The translations under genes were made by a program, and so were the position numbers. From positions 136,988 through 200,987 of the forward strand of contig CAVSWD010000002.1 in NCBI GenBank assembly GCA_963731615.1: DNA of 64,000 nt. Direction: 5' to 3'. The stretch's first letter is position 1. Every line of letters begins with the position of its first letter. Origin of the DNA: Gaiellasilicea sp963731615. Lineage in GTDB: Bacteria > Actinomycetota > Thermoleophilia > Gaiellales > Gaiellaceae. Positions 34,479 to 41,495 of this stretch are shown here, in pieces. Under the pieces are notes generated by a model, which saw only the letters and a list, made by a program, of their open reading frames with translations, had not been told where the DNA came from and searched no databases.

Positions 34479-35495
34479 ATGCGCCGGCTCTGGCTCGTAG
34501 GTCTCGCGGCGGCCGCCCTCGTGGCGGTCGCCGCGCTCTTGCTGGTGGAGCTCTGGCCCGAGGACGAGCCTGCGTCACTGCAGGAGACCGCTGACGAGCT
34601 CGCCGAGAGCGGCGTGCCCGGCGTGATTGTTCGGGTTCGCGACGGCGACGACGTCCGCGAGCTCGCGGCGGGCGAGGCGACGGCCGGCCAGCGCTTCCGG
34701 ATCGGCAGCATCACGAAGACCTTCGTAGCGGCCCTGACGCTCGACCTGGCTCGCCTCGGCATCCTTTCGCTCGACGACGCCGCCGCCGACTACGAGCCGG
34801 GTCTCGTGAGCGACGCGGACGAGATCACGATCCGCGAGTTGCTCTCACACCGGGCGGGCCTCTTCGACTACACCTCCGATCCGGCGCTCCTTCGCGGCGA
34901 GCTCGACCCTCGGGCGCTGATCGGGATCGCCGACGGCAAGCCGCGGACCCAGGGGTACGCCTACTCGAGCACGAACTACCTCGTCCTCGGCGTCGTCCTC
35001 CAGCGGGCCGGGCTCGCGGCCCTCGACGCAATGCTGAATCGGCAGATCCTCGAGCCCTACCGCCTCGCCGACACGACGTTTGAGGCCGACACGGTCGACG
35101 GGCCACATCTGCACGGACATGAGCGGCCGCTGCGGGACGGGATCGCGACTGGAAGCCTGACCGATACGAGCGAGCGCACGGCCCGATCCGCCGGGGCTGC
35201 CGGCGCCATGGTCTCGACCGCGGCCGATCTCGACCGCTTCTTCACGCGCCTGCTCGCCAGCGACCTCGGACGGCGTATGGTGCCGCGCGGCGACGAGCGC
35301 TACGGACTCGGCCTGGCGCGATTCGACACCCCGTGCGGCCCTGTCGTCGGGCACACGGGCAACCTCCTGGGCACGATCTCGGTGGTCTGGGCGCGTGGCG
35401 ACCGGCTGCTGGTCGTCGCCGCAAACGTGTATCCGCTCACGCCCGAGCAGGAGACCAAGCTGCGTCTCCTGCTCGAGCGCGCGTTCTGCGGCTAG
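34479..35495 (+). CDS. Exported serine hydrolase, beta-lactamase/DD-peptidase family
   Basis: ATG 34479 gives 338 aa with an N-terminal hydrophobic segment (WLVGLAAAALVAVAALLLVE) that acts as signal or anchor. The class C beta-lactamase-like fold shows the catalytic tetrad SITK (in RFRIGSITKTFVAALTLDLA), the YxN motif (YSSTNYLVLG) and the third-box equivalent HTGN (GHTGNLLGTISVVW). Proteins of this group are DD-peptidases, esterases or true lactamases; the sequence alone does not decide. No lipoprotein box is visible. Its TAG shares the CTAG tetranucleotide with the convergent amt stop (35492-35495). Confidence 0.87.
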   Translation: MRRLWLVGLAAAALVAVAALLLVELWPEDEPASLQETADELAESGVPGVIVRVRDGDDVRELAAGEATAGQRFRIGSITKTFVAALTLDLARLGILSLDDAAADYEPGLVSDADEITIRELLSHRAGLFDYTSDPALLRGELDPRALIGIADGKPRTQGYAYSSTNYLVLGVVLQRAGLAALDAMLNRQILEPYRLADTTFEADTVDGPHLHGHERPLRDGIATGSLTDTSERTARSAGAAGAMVSTAADLDRFFTRLLASDLGRRMVPRGDERYGLGLARFDTPCGPVVGHTGNLLGTISVVWARGDRLLVVAANVYPLTPEQETKLRLLLERAFCG

Positions 35496-36892
35496 GCGGG
35501 CTGGCCCGCGGCGTCCGCGACGGGCGCCGTCGCGTGATGGCGCATCCCGGGCGACAAGGCCGCCGCGTGGGACTCGCTGCCGTAGCCGCCCGGAACGGGG
35601 ATGTAGAACTCGGGATAGCCCCACATGCCGTGCTCGGAGACGTCGAGGCCGGCCTGCTCGACGCTGGCGTCGACGCGGATTCCTGCCGTTCGCTTCATCA
35701 CCCAGAGCGCCCCGAACGAGAGCGTGAAGGTGAACGCGCCGACGGCCACGATCCCGAGCGCCTGGATTCCGAGCTGGTGGAAGCTGCCCGTGTAGAGCAG
35801 GCCGCCCGAGCCGGTGGCGAGGTTCGACGCGAGCGCCGGCAGCGCGAAGATGCCGGTTGCGAGCGTTCCCCAGACCCCCGCCATCCCGTGCACCGCGACG
35901 GCGCCGATCGGGTCGTCGATCCCGATCGACTCGATCCAGAGCACGGCGCCGACTGCGATTCCGCCCGCAACGAACCCGATCACGATCGCCGCCCACGGTG
36001 CGACGAAGCCGCACGCGGCCGTGACCGCGACAAGCGCCGCGACGACGCCGTTCAGCAGCATCGAGAGGTCGGGCTTGCGGACGACGAGCCACGAGACCGT
36101 GATGCCGCCGAGCGCACCAGCCGCCGCCGCCACGTTCGTGGTCAGCGCGACGTAGGCGAAGTAGCCGAGCTTGTCGCCGCTCTCGATCCCCAGCGTCGAG
36201 CCGGCGTTGAAGCCGAACCAGCCGAACCAGAGGATCAGGACGCCGAGCGTCGTGTAGGCCATGTTGTGGCCCGGGATCGCGTTCGGGCGGCCGTCGGCGC
36301 CGTACTTGCCGAGCCGCGGCCCGAGTAGCAGCGCGCCCGCGAGCGCGGCCAGCGCGCCTTGGTAGTGGACGACCGTCGAGCCCGCGAAGTCCTGCATCCC
36401 GAGGGCGAAGAGCCAGCCGTCCGGGTGCCAGATCCAGTGCGAGACGACCGAGTAGATGAGGATGAAGACGACGCCGAAGGCGAAGTAGACCCAGAGCTTC
36501 GTGCGCTCCGCCATCGCCCCCCAGACGATCGCCAGCGAGACGCCGGCGAAGACGACCTGGAAGAGGTAGGCAGCCGAGGCCGGGATCGTCGAGAACCAGG
36601 AGAACGGCTCGGCACCGATCGCGAGCAGCGTGTCCGCGTCGGGGAGGAAGCCCGAGCCGCCGACCAGACCGTTGCCGCCGTCCCCGAACGCGATCCCGAA
36701 GCCGACGAGGTAGTAGGCGACGCCTGCGAGCGCGAACGTGAGCACGTTCTTGGCCGCGATGTGGCCGACGTTCTTCATCCGCGTCAGCCCGGCCTCGAGG
36801 AACGCGAAGCCGGCCTGCATGAACATCACGAGCACGGCCGCGACGACGACCCAGATCGTCGACGCCGCGATGACGAGGTCGCGGTTGCTCAT
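35492..36892 (-). CDS. amt: Ammonium transporter Amt
   Basis: This 466-aa channel-like transporter has eleven expected membrane helices. ATG 36892 overlaps the glnK stop (ATGA). Family landmarks are FMQAGFAFLEAGLTRMKNVG, FQVVFAGVSLAIVWGAMAER, DFAGSTVVHYQGALAALAGA, PGHNMAYTTLGVLILWFGWF followed by GFNAGS, and DPIGAVAVHGMAGVWGTLAT with the pore histidine. A long cytoplasmic tail of about 70 aa (DVSEHGMWGYPEFYIPVPGG) contains a GYPEFYIP motif of the type found in actinobacterial and archaeal Amts. The PII protein encoded just upstream is expected to plug the channel when nitrogen is plentiful. It ends the glnA-glnK-amt operon. Confidence 0.94.
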   Translation of the reverse strand: MSNRDLVIAASTIWVVVAAVLVMFMQAGFAFLEAGLTRMKNVGHIAAKNVLTFALAGVAYYLVGFGIAFGDGGNGLVGGSGFLPDADTLLAIGAEPFSWFSTIPASAAYLFQVVFAGVSLAIVWGAMAERTKLWVYFAFGVVFILIYSVVSHWIWHPDGWLFALGMQDFAGSTVVHYQGALAALAGALLLGPRLGKYGADGRPNAIPGHNMAYTTLGVLILWFGWFGFNAGSTLGIESGDKLGYFAYVALTTNVAAAAGALGGITVSWLVVRKPDLSMLLNGVVAALVAVTAACGFVAPWAAIVIGFVAGGIAVGAVLWIESIGIDDPIGAVAVHGMAGVWGTLATGIFALPALASNLATGSGGLLYTGSFHQLGIQALGIVAVGAFTFTLSFGALWVMKRTAGIRVDASVEQAGLDVSEHGMWGYPEFYIPVPGGYGSESHAAALSPGMRHHATAPVADAAGQPA

Positions 36893-37236
36893 GCCTCCAC
36901 CTCCGCCAGGTCGCTGCCGGTGCGGTTGTGGCGGACGTCGAAGACCGGCGTCGTCCAGACGATGCCGTCGCCGGACTCGTGCCCCGTTCTCGCAGTTTCG
37001 ACGATCGTCTCCACGACCACCTCGGCCCGCTCGTCCTCGACGAGGAAGACGAGCATCGCCTTCGGCAGGAAGCGCGACTCGAAGACGCGACCGCGGTACT
37101 CGTGCGTGATCCCGGGCTGCCGGCCGTGGCCGACCGCCTCGAGGACGGTGACGCCGACATGGCCGGTGCGGTCGGTGACGGCGTCCATCACCTCCTCGAC
37201 CTTGTCCCGCACGACGACCGCCTCGACCTTGATCAT
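36889..37236 (-). CDS. glnK: PII nitrogen regulatory protein
   Basis: This 115-aa signal protein binds ATP/ADP and 2-oxoglutarate and controls Amt and glutamine metabolism. ATG 37236 has GGAGG 5 bases upstream. The T-loop region reads GHGRQPGITHEYRGRVFESR followed by FLPK. It keeps the Tyr of EYRG that other PII proteins modify (uridylylation or, in actinobacteria, adenylylation). The B-loop differs from the usual short version: TARTGHESGDGIVWTTPV has an extra residue between TG and GDG. The C-loop is RHNRTGSDL. The N-terminal strand DRTGHVGVTVLEAVG also departs from the usual G-V-T-G-M-T core. Operon position next to amt supports the GlnK assignment. Confidence 0.9.
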   Translation of the reverse strand: MIKVEAVVVRDKVEEVMDAVTDRTGHVGVTVLEAVGHGRQPGITHEYRGRVFESRFLPKAMLVFLVEDERAEVVVETIVETARTGHESGDGIVWTTPVFDVRHNRTGSDLAEVEA

Positions 37237-37245
37237 GCGCGCCTC

Positions 37246-38694
37246 CTAGCAGTCGTAGTAGAGGCCGAACTCGGCCGGATGGGGGCGAAGCCGGACGACG
37301 TCGACCTCGTGCTCGCGCTTCCAGTCGATCCAGGTCCGGATCAGGTCCTCGGTGAAGACGCCGCCGCGGAGCAGGAACTCGTGGTCGGCTTCGAGCGCAT
37401 CGAGCGCCTCGCCGAGCGAGCCCGGCACCTGCGGTACGTCGTGGCCCGCTTCCTCGAAGAGGTCGTAGTCGGCGGGTGCACCGGGGTCGAGCCCGCGTTC
37501 GATCCCGTCGATGCCCGCCATCAGCATCGCCGAGAAGGCCAGGTACGGGTTCGCGGCCGCGTCGGGGCAGCGGAACTCGATCCGCTTCGCTTTCGGCGAG
37601 TCGGAGTACATCGGGATCCGAATGCAGGCCGAGCGGTTGCGCTGCGAGTAGACGAGGTTGACCGGCGCCTCGTAGCCGGGTACGAGCCGGCGATATGAGT
37701 TGGTGGTCGGGGCGCAGAGCGCGAGCAGAGCGGGCGCGTGCTCGAGCAGGCCGCCGACGTACGCCCGGGCGAGCTGCGACAGCCCGGCGTAGCCGGACTT
37801 GTCCGCCATCAGCGGCGTCCCCTCCTTCCAGAGGGACTGGTGGCAGTGCATCCCCGAGCCGTTGTCGCCGAAGATCGGCTTCGGCATGAACGTGACCGAC
37901 TTGCCGTGCGCTCTCGCGACGTTCTTGACCACGTACTTGTAGGTCATGACCTGATCGGCCATCCGGGTCAGGCTCTCGAAGCGCAGGTCGATCTCGCACT
38001 GGCCGCCCGAGGCGACCTCGTGATGATGGAACTCGCATGGGATCCCGAGCCGCTCGAGCGTCAGGACCATCGCCGTGCGGAGATCGTGCAGCGTGTCGTG
38101 CGGCGCCGTCGGGAAGTAGCCCTCCTTCGGCCGCGAGGTGTAGCCGAGGCCGGGCTTGCCGGAGTTCCAGTGGCCCTCGCTCGAGTCGACCGCGTAGTGG
38201 GCGGCGTTCGGGCCGAGGTCGTAGCTGACCTCGTCGAAGACGAAGAACTCGCATTCCGGGCCGATGAAGCACGTGTCCGCGATCCCCGTCGACCGCAGGA
38301 ACTCCTCGGCGCGCTTGGCGACCTGGCGCGGATCGCGTGAGTAGCCCTCGCGGGTGAGCGGATCGGCGATCTCGCAGATCAGCGAGAGCGTCGGCGCTTC
38401 CGTGCCGGGATCGAGGATCGCCGAGGTCGGATCGGGGATCAGCAGCATGTCCGACTCCGAGATCCCCTGCCAGCCGCGGATCGACGAGCCGTCGAAGCCG
38501 AGCCCGTCCTCGAACGCGCCCGCGTCGAAGGCCCGCAGCGGCAGCGTCATGTGCTGCCAGGTGCCCAGCAGGTCGCAGAACTTGAGGTCGACCATCGAGA
38601 CGCGCGTCTCGGCCGCCCACTCGAGCGCCTCGCGTGCGTCGGGCAGCGTCTCGCCGCCGTTCCGCAGGTAATGCCTGTTCTCCAGCTCCGACAT
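37246..38694 (-). CDS. glnA: Glutamine synthetase type I, first copy (operon with glnK-amt)
   Basis: This is an ATP-dependent ammonia-assimilating enzyme. ATG 38694 (MSELENRHYLRNGGETLPDA), with GGGAGG 5 bases upstream, gives 482 aa. An upstream ATG at 38760 lies inside a terminator hairpin and is unlikely. GS landmarks are DLKFCDLLGTWQHMTLPLRA, GLGFDGSSIRGWQGISESDM, IGPECEFFVFDEVSYD, GDNGSGMHCHQSLWKEG, NSYRRLVPGYEAPVNLVYSQ and NRSACIRIP. A Tyr in PADYDLFE sits where GSI-beta enzymes are adenylylated, but the context is divergent. Downstream genes encode PII and Amt. A leader with two hairpins and a terminator suggests control by antitermination. A second GS gene lies at 41496. Confidence 0.93.
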   Translation of the reverse strand: MSELENRHYLRNGGETLPDAREALEWAAETRVSMVDLKFCDLLGTWQHMTLPLRAFDAGAFEDGLGFDGSSIRGWQGISESDMLLIPDPTSAILDPGTEAPTLSLICEIADPLTREGYSRDPRQVAKRAEEFLRSTGIADTCFIGPECEFFVFDEVSYDLGPNAAHYAVDSSEGHWNSGKPGLGYTSRPKEGYFPTAPHDTLHDLRTAMVLTLERLGIPCEFHHHEVASGGQCEIDLRFESLTRMADQVMTYKYVVKNVARAHGKSVTFMPKPIFGDNGSGMHCHQSLWKEGTPLMADKSGYAGLSQLARAYVGGLLEHAPALLALCAPTTNSYRRLVPGYEAPVNLVYSQRNRSACIRIPMYSDSPKAKRIEFRCPDAAANPYLAFSAMLMAGIDGIERGLDPGAPADYDLFEEAGHDVPQVPGSLGEALDALEADHEFLLRGGVFTEDLIRTWIDWKREHEVDVVRLRPHPAEFGLYYDC

Positions 38695-38721
38695 CCCATC
38701 CTCCCTCTCTTCTCGGACCAC

Positions 38722-38757
38722 AAAAAAAGCGCCCAGAGCTCGAGAGCTCTGAGGCGC
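38722..38757 (-). terminator. Intrinsic terminator in the glnA 5' leader
   Basis: On the minus strand a 13-bp GC-rich hairpin is formed by arms 38757-38744 and 38741-38729 (GGCGC plus CAGAGCTC pairing, one bulged base), followed directly by seven T residues at 38728-38722. It ends 28 bases before the glnA start codon. This is the strongest canonical rho-independent terminator in the window. Being inside a 5' leader, it should act as an attenuator. Confidence 0.8.
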
Positions 38758-38786
38758 CATAGCCTCGGATCCACCTGCGCCGGCGG
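38722..38786 (-). promoter_or_regulatory. glnA-glnK-amt leader: two hexaloop hairpins overlapping a terminator
   Basis: In the minus-strand RNA, hairpin P1 (38786-38771) is CCGCC, loop GGCGCA, GGUGG. Four bases later P2 (38766-38751) is GAGGC, loop UAUGGC, GCCUC. The 3' side of P2 is also the 5' arm of the following terminator (38757-38722), so P2 and the terminator exclude each other. Two five-base-pair stems with six-base loops carrying G at loop position 4, a short spacer and overlap with a terminator is the layout bound by ANTAR antiterminators. The usual loop A at position 1 is missing here (G and U instead). A PdtaR-like ANTAR protein is encoded at 44779. Confidence 0.5.
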
Positions 38787-38961
38787 AACCTGCTCAGAAC
38801 CTACCAGGGCACACGGATGGACGCCAACCGCCGCGCTGGTATCGTCGGCGCGGATGAAATTCCTCGCTCACATCTAGAACACCCGTTGCCGCGGCCCGCC
38901 GTAGTAGCGGGCGTCGCGTGCTGTGTTCCTGGAGTTTCGTGTCAGCGAAGGAGTTTTTGAG

Positions 38962-39807
38962 ATGTCCGAGGTTGTCGAATTGCATCGTCCGTTCCCTGCC
39001 GTGGAGGTCCACGACCTCCGCAAGGTGTTCTCGCGCCGCGACAAGAAGGCGGGCCGGTTCGCGCGCAAGAAGCGGGCGGCGCTGGAAGGTGTCACGTTCA
39101 CGATGGAGCGGGGGGAGTGCGTCGCGATCCTGGGCCAGAACGGCTCCGGGAAGTCGACGCTCGTGCGGCTGCTGTCGACGCTGCTTTTCAGCGACGGCGG
39201 CAGCGCGCACGTCTTCGGCCACGACGTCATGACCGACCCGCGGCCGGTGCGGAAGCTCGTCAACCGCGTCTCGGTCGAGGCGAGCTTCTTCAAGAAGATG
39301 TCGGCCGGCGAGAACCTGCACTACGCGGCGCGCTACTACGGGATGGGCCCCAGGGAGACGCGGGTGAAGATCCCGGAGATCCTGACGCGGGTCGGCTTCC
39401 CGATCGACCGCCGTACCGAGCCGATGGAGAACCTCTCGCGCGGGATGCAGCAGAAGGTCGCGCTCGCGCGGGCGCTCCTCACCTCGCCGGTGCTGCTGCT
39501 GCTCGACGAGCCGACGACGGGTCTCGATCCGCGCTCCAAGCTCGAGGTGCAGACGTTCATCCGAGAGGTGCGGAAGTCGCACGACGCGACGATCCTGCTC
39601 TGCACGCACGACCTCGCCGAGGCGGAGGCGCTCGCGGACCGCGTGGGCGTCCTGGACCGGGGCGAGCTGCTCTTCCTCGAGACGGTGCCCGAGATCCTGA
39701 AGCGCTTCGGCGTGGAGACGCTCGAGGAGGCCTTCTTCAAGGCGACCGGCCGCGAGTTCGAGGCCGAGGTGGACGAGGACGACGAGGAACGGGAGGTGTT
39801 CGCATGA
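38962..39807 (+). CDS. ABC transporter ATP-binding protein (ABC-2 / drug-export type)
   Basis: ATG 38962 (MSEVVELHRPFPAVEVHDLR) has AAGGAG 8 bases upstream and gives 281 aa. The nucleotide-binding domain has Walker A GQNGSGKST, signature NLSRGMQQKVALARA, Walker B LLLLDEPTTGLDPRS and the H-loop CTHDLAEAEALADR, with a C-terminal extension rich in acidic residues. The LSRGMQ signature, in place of LSGGQ, is typical of DrrA/CcmA/natA-like exporters. With the overlapping permease gene it forms a half-size ABC-2 exporter for a lipid, drug or polysaccharide. Upstream, a 7-codon frame (38854-38877) and a 6-bp hairpin (38894-38912) could be leader elements. Confidence 0.9.
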   Translation: MSEVVELHRPFPAVEVHDLRKVFSRRDKKAGRFARKKRAALEGVTFTMERGECVAILGQNGSGKSTLVRLLSTLLFSDGGSAHVFGHDVMTDPRPVRKLVNRVSVEASFFKKMSAGENLHYAARYYGMGPRETRVKIPEILTRVGFPIDRRTEPMENLSRGMQQKVALARALLTSPVLLLLDEPTTGLDPRSKLEVQTFIREVRKSHDATILLCTHDLAEAEALADRVGVLDRGELLFLETVPEILKRFGVETLEEAFFKATGREFEAEVDEDDEEREVFA

Positions 39808-40640
39808 TCCGCGGCGCCGCAGCCACGCTCCGAGCCGAGCTGATCGGGCTCGGCGGCGTTGTCGAGCGCAACGTCTACCTGACACGCCGCTACATCTGGT
39901 GGGACGTCGCCTTCATGGTCTGGACGATCGCGAACACGCTCACGATCGTCTTCATCGCGAAGGGGATCGAGGCGACCGGTGGCGAGATCGATGTCACCCG
40001 CACCACGACTCAGCTGCTCATCGGGGCCGTCGTCTGGGCCTACCTCGGGATCCTGTTCGAGTTCATGACCGAGACGGTCGCCTGGGAGCGCTGGGAGGGG
40101 ACGATCGAGTACACGTTCATGGCGCCGCTCTCGCGGGCGATGCACCTCGCGGGTGCGGGCTTCTTCGCCGTGCTCTACGGCCTGATCCGGGCGATCATCC
40201 TCTTCGTCGTCGTGGCGATGTTCTTCGACCTGGCGCTGCCGGAGGCCGATTTCGTCGCGGCGTTCGTCGTGCTCGTCGCCGGCTCGCTGGCCTTCATCGG
40301 GATCGGCGTGATGACCGCGGTGCTGCCGCTGATCTCGCCGGAGAAGGGCGCGCAGCTCGGCTTCGTCGCGCAGGGGATGCTGCTCGTCGTCTCGGGCGTC
40401 TACTACCCGGTCGAGGTGCTGCCGCAGTGGATGCAGTGGCTGTCGGTGATCTCGCCGGCGACGTACGTCCTCGACGGGATCCGGGAGGCGATCCTCGACG
40501 GAGCCGGGCTCTCGACGATGTGGGACGAGATCTGGCCGCTGCTCCTGATCGGCGCTGTCGCGGCTCCGGTCGGGCTTTGGGTCTTCCGCCGCGGCGAGAT
40601 CTACGCGAAGAAGCACGGGAAGCTGAAGCGGTCGGGGTAG
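39804..40640 (+). CDS. ABC-2 type transporter permease
   Basis: ATG 39804 overlaps the ATPase stop (ATGA). The 278-aa protein has six predicted membrane helices, among them WWDVAFMVWTIANTLTIVFI, LLIGAVVWAYLGILFEFM, LAGAGFFAVLYGLIRAIILF, FVVLVAGSLAFIGIGVMTAV, LGFVAQGMLLVVSGVYYPVE and PLLLIGAVAAPVGLWVF. The segment SGVYYPVEVLPQWMQWLSVI followed by SPATYVLDGIRE is the characteristic ABC2_membrane signature. The substrate is unknown. A methyltransferase gene follows after two bases, so a biosynthetic product could be methylated and exported by the same unit, which is inference only. Confidence 0.9.
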   Translation: MIRGAAATLRAELIGLGGVVERNVYLTRRYIWWDVAFMVWTIANTLTIVFIAKGIEATGGEIDVTRTTTQLLIGAVVWAYLGILFEFMTETVAWERWEGTIEYTFMAPLSRAMHLAGAGFFAVLYGLIRAIILFVVVAMFFDLALPEADFVAAFVVLVAGSLAFIGIGVMTAVLPLISPEKGAQLGFVAQGMLLVVSGVYYPVEVLPQWMQWLSVISPATYVLDGIREAILDGAGLSTMWDEIWPLLLIGAVAAPVGLWVFRRGEIYAKKHGKLKRSG

Positions 40641-40642
40641 CC

Positions 40643-41392
40643 GTGTCTACCTGGCACTACGGGCTCGTCGCCCGCTGGTGGGCAGAGTTCAACGACGGCG
40701 GGCCGGAGGTCGAGTACTTCCGGCCGTTCGTCGCTGCCGGGCAGCCGGCCCTCGACGCCGGCTGCGGCACCGGCCGTCTCCTTCTCTCCTACCTCCGCGA
40801 CGGGCTCGACGTGGACGGCTGCGACATCTCGCCGGACATGCTCGCCGAGTGCCGCCGCCAGGCGGCGTCCGACGGGCTCGCGCCCACGCTGTATGCGCAG
40901 GCGCTCCACGAGCTCGACCTCCCCCGCCGGTACCGGACGATCGTCTGCTGCGGCACCTTCGGGCTCGGGAGCACCCGCGAGCAGGGTGCACAGGCGCTCG
41001 CCAGGCTGCACGACCACCTCGAGCCCGGCGGACTCTTGGCACTCGACGTCGAGGAGTCCGAGATCCTCCCGGTGGACTTCGATCCCCGGCGGCGCGACCC
41101 GCCGGCCGAGCGACGACTGGGATCCGACGGCTTCGAGTACGCGTTGCGCAGCCGAGTGGTCGACGTCGATCGGGCCGACCGGTGCGTGACGAGGGCGATC
41201 CAGGTCTGGCAGTGGCGCGATGGCAAGCTCTTCGCCGAGGAGGAGCACCTCCTGACCGAGTCGATCTACGATCGGGAAGAGCTCACCGCGCTGTTGGAGC
41301 GCGCGGGCTTCGCCGACGTCGAGGTGCAGAGCGGCGAGTCGGCATGGGAGTACGACATGACAGTGTTCAAGGCGCTTCGCCCCGTGGTGTAG
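40643..41392 (+). CDS. SAM-dependent methyltransferase, class I
   Basis: GTG 40643 lies two bases after the permease stop; the protein is 249 aa. It opens with WHYGLVARWWAEFNDGGPEV and has motif I LDAGCGTGRLLL, motif II VDGCDISPDMLAE and post-motif segments TIVCCGTFGLGST and LEPGGLLALDVEE. The C-terminal WQWRDGKLFAEEEHLL and LERAGFADVEVQSGES blocks resemble methyltransferase_25/11 domains acting on small molecules. The acceptor is not known. The stop lies about 20 bases before the structured leader of the second glnA gene, so that leader might also receive transcripts from the ABC operon. Confidence 0.82.
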   Translation: MSTWHYGLVARWWAEFNDGGPEVEYFRPFVAAGQPALDAGCGTGRLLLSYLRDGLDVDGCDISPDMLAECRRQAASDGLAPTLYAQALHELDLPRRYRTIVCCGTFGLGSTREQGAQALARLHDHLEPGGLLALDVEESEILPVDFDPRRRDPPAERRLGSDGFEYALRSRVVDVDRADRCVTRAIQVWQWRDGKLFAEEEHLLTESIYDREELTALLERAGFADVEVQSGESAWEYDMTVFKALRPVV

Positions 41393-41410
41393 ACTCGCGG
41401 GGTCTTTCGT

Positions 41411-41473
41411 AGGCGACGCTGCCTCGGATGCGGACTCCTCGGTTGTCGGGAGTGGCGCCTCCGGGGCTTTTTT
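41411..41473 (+). promoter_or_regulatory. Structured 5' leader of the second glnA, terminator-like
   Basis: AGGC-GACGCT-GCCT (41411-41424) forms a hexaloop hairpin with G at loop position 4. ACTCC (41434-41438) pairs with GGAGT (41449-41453). GCCTCGG (41421-41427) can also pair with CCGGGGC (41461-41467), directly before six T residues (41468-41473). The hexaloop hairpin and the long-range stem share bases 41421-41424 and cannot coexist. This is a plausible antiterminator/terminator switch. The ribosome site AAGGAGG follows at 41481-41487, 8 bases before ATG. The stem before the T-run is less canonical than in the first glnA leader. Confidence 0.45.
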
Positions 41474-41495
41474 CGTTCACAAGGAGGCACACCGC

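Noticed and set aside
38695..38760. An N-terminal extension of the first glnA starting at ATG 38760
   Set aside because: This ATG and the following codons lie inside the terminator hairpin and T-run. ATG 38694 has a good ribosome site and gives the normal protein length.
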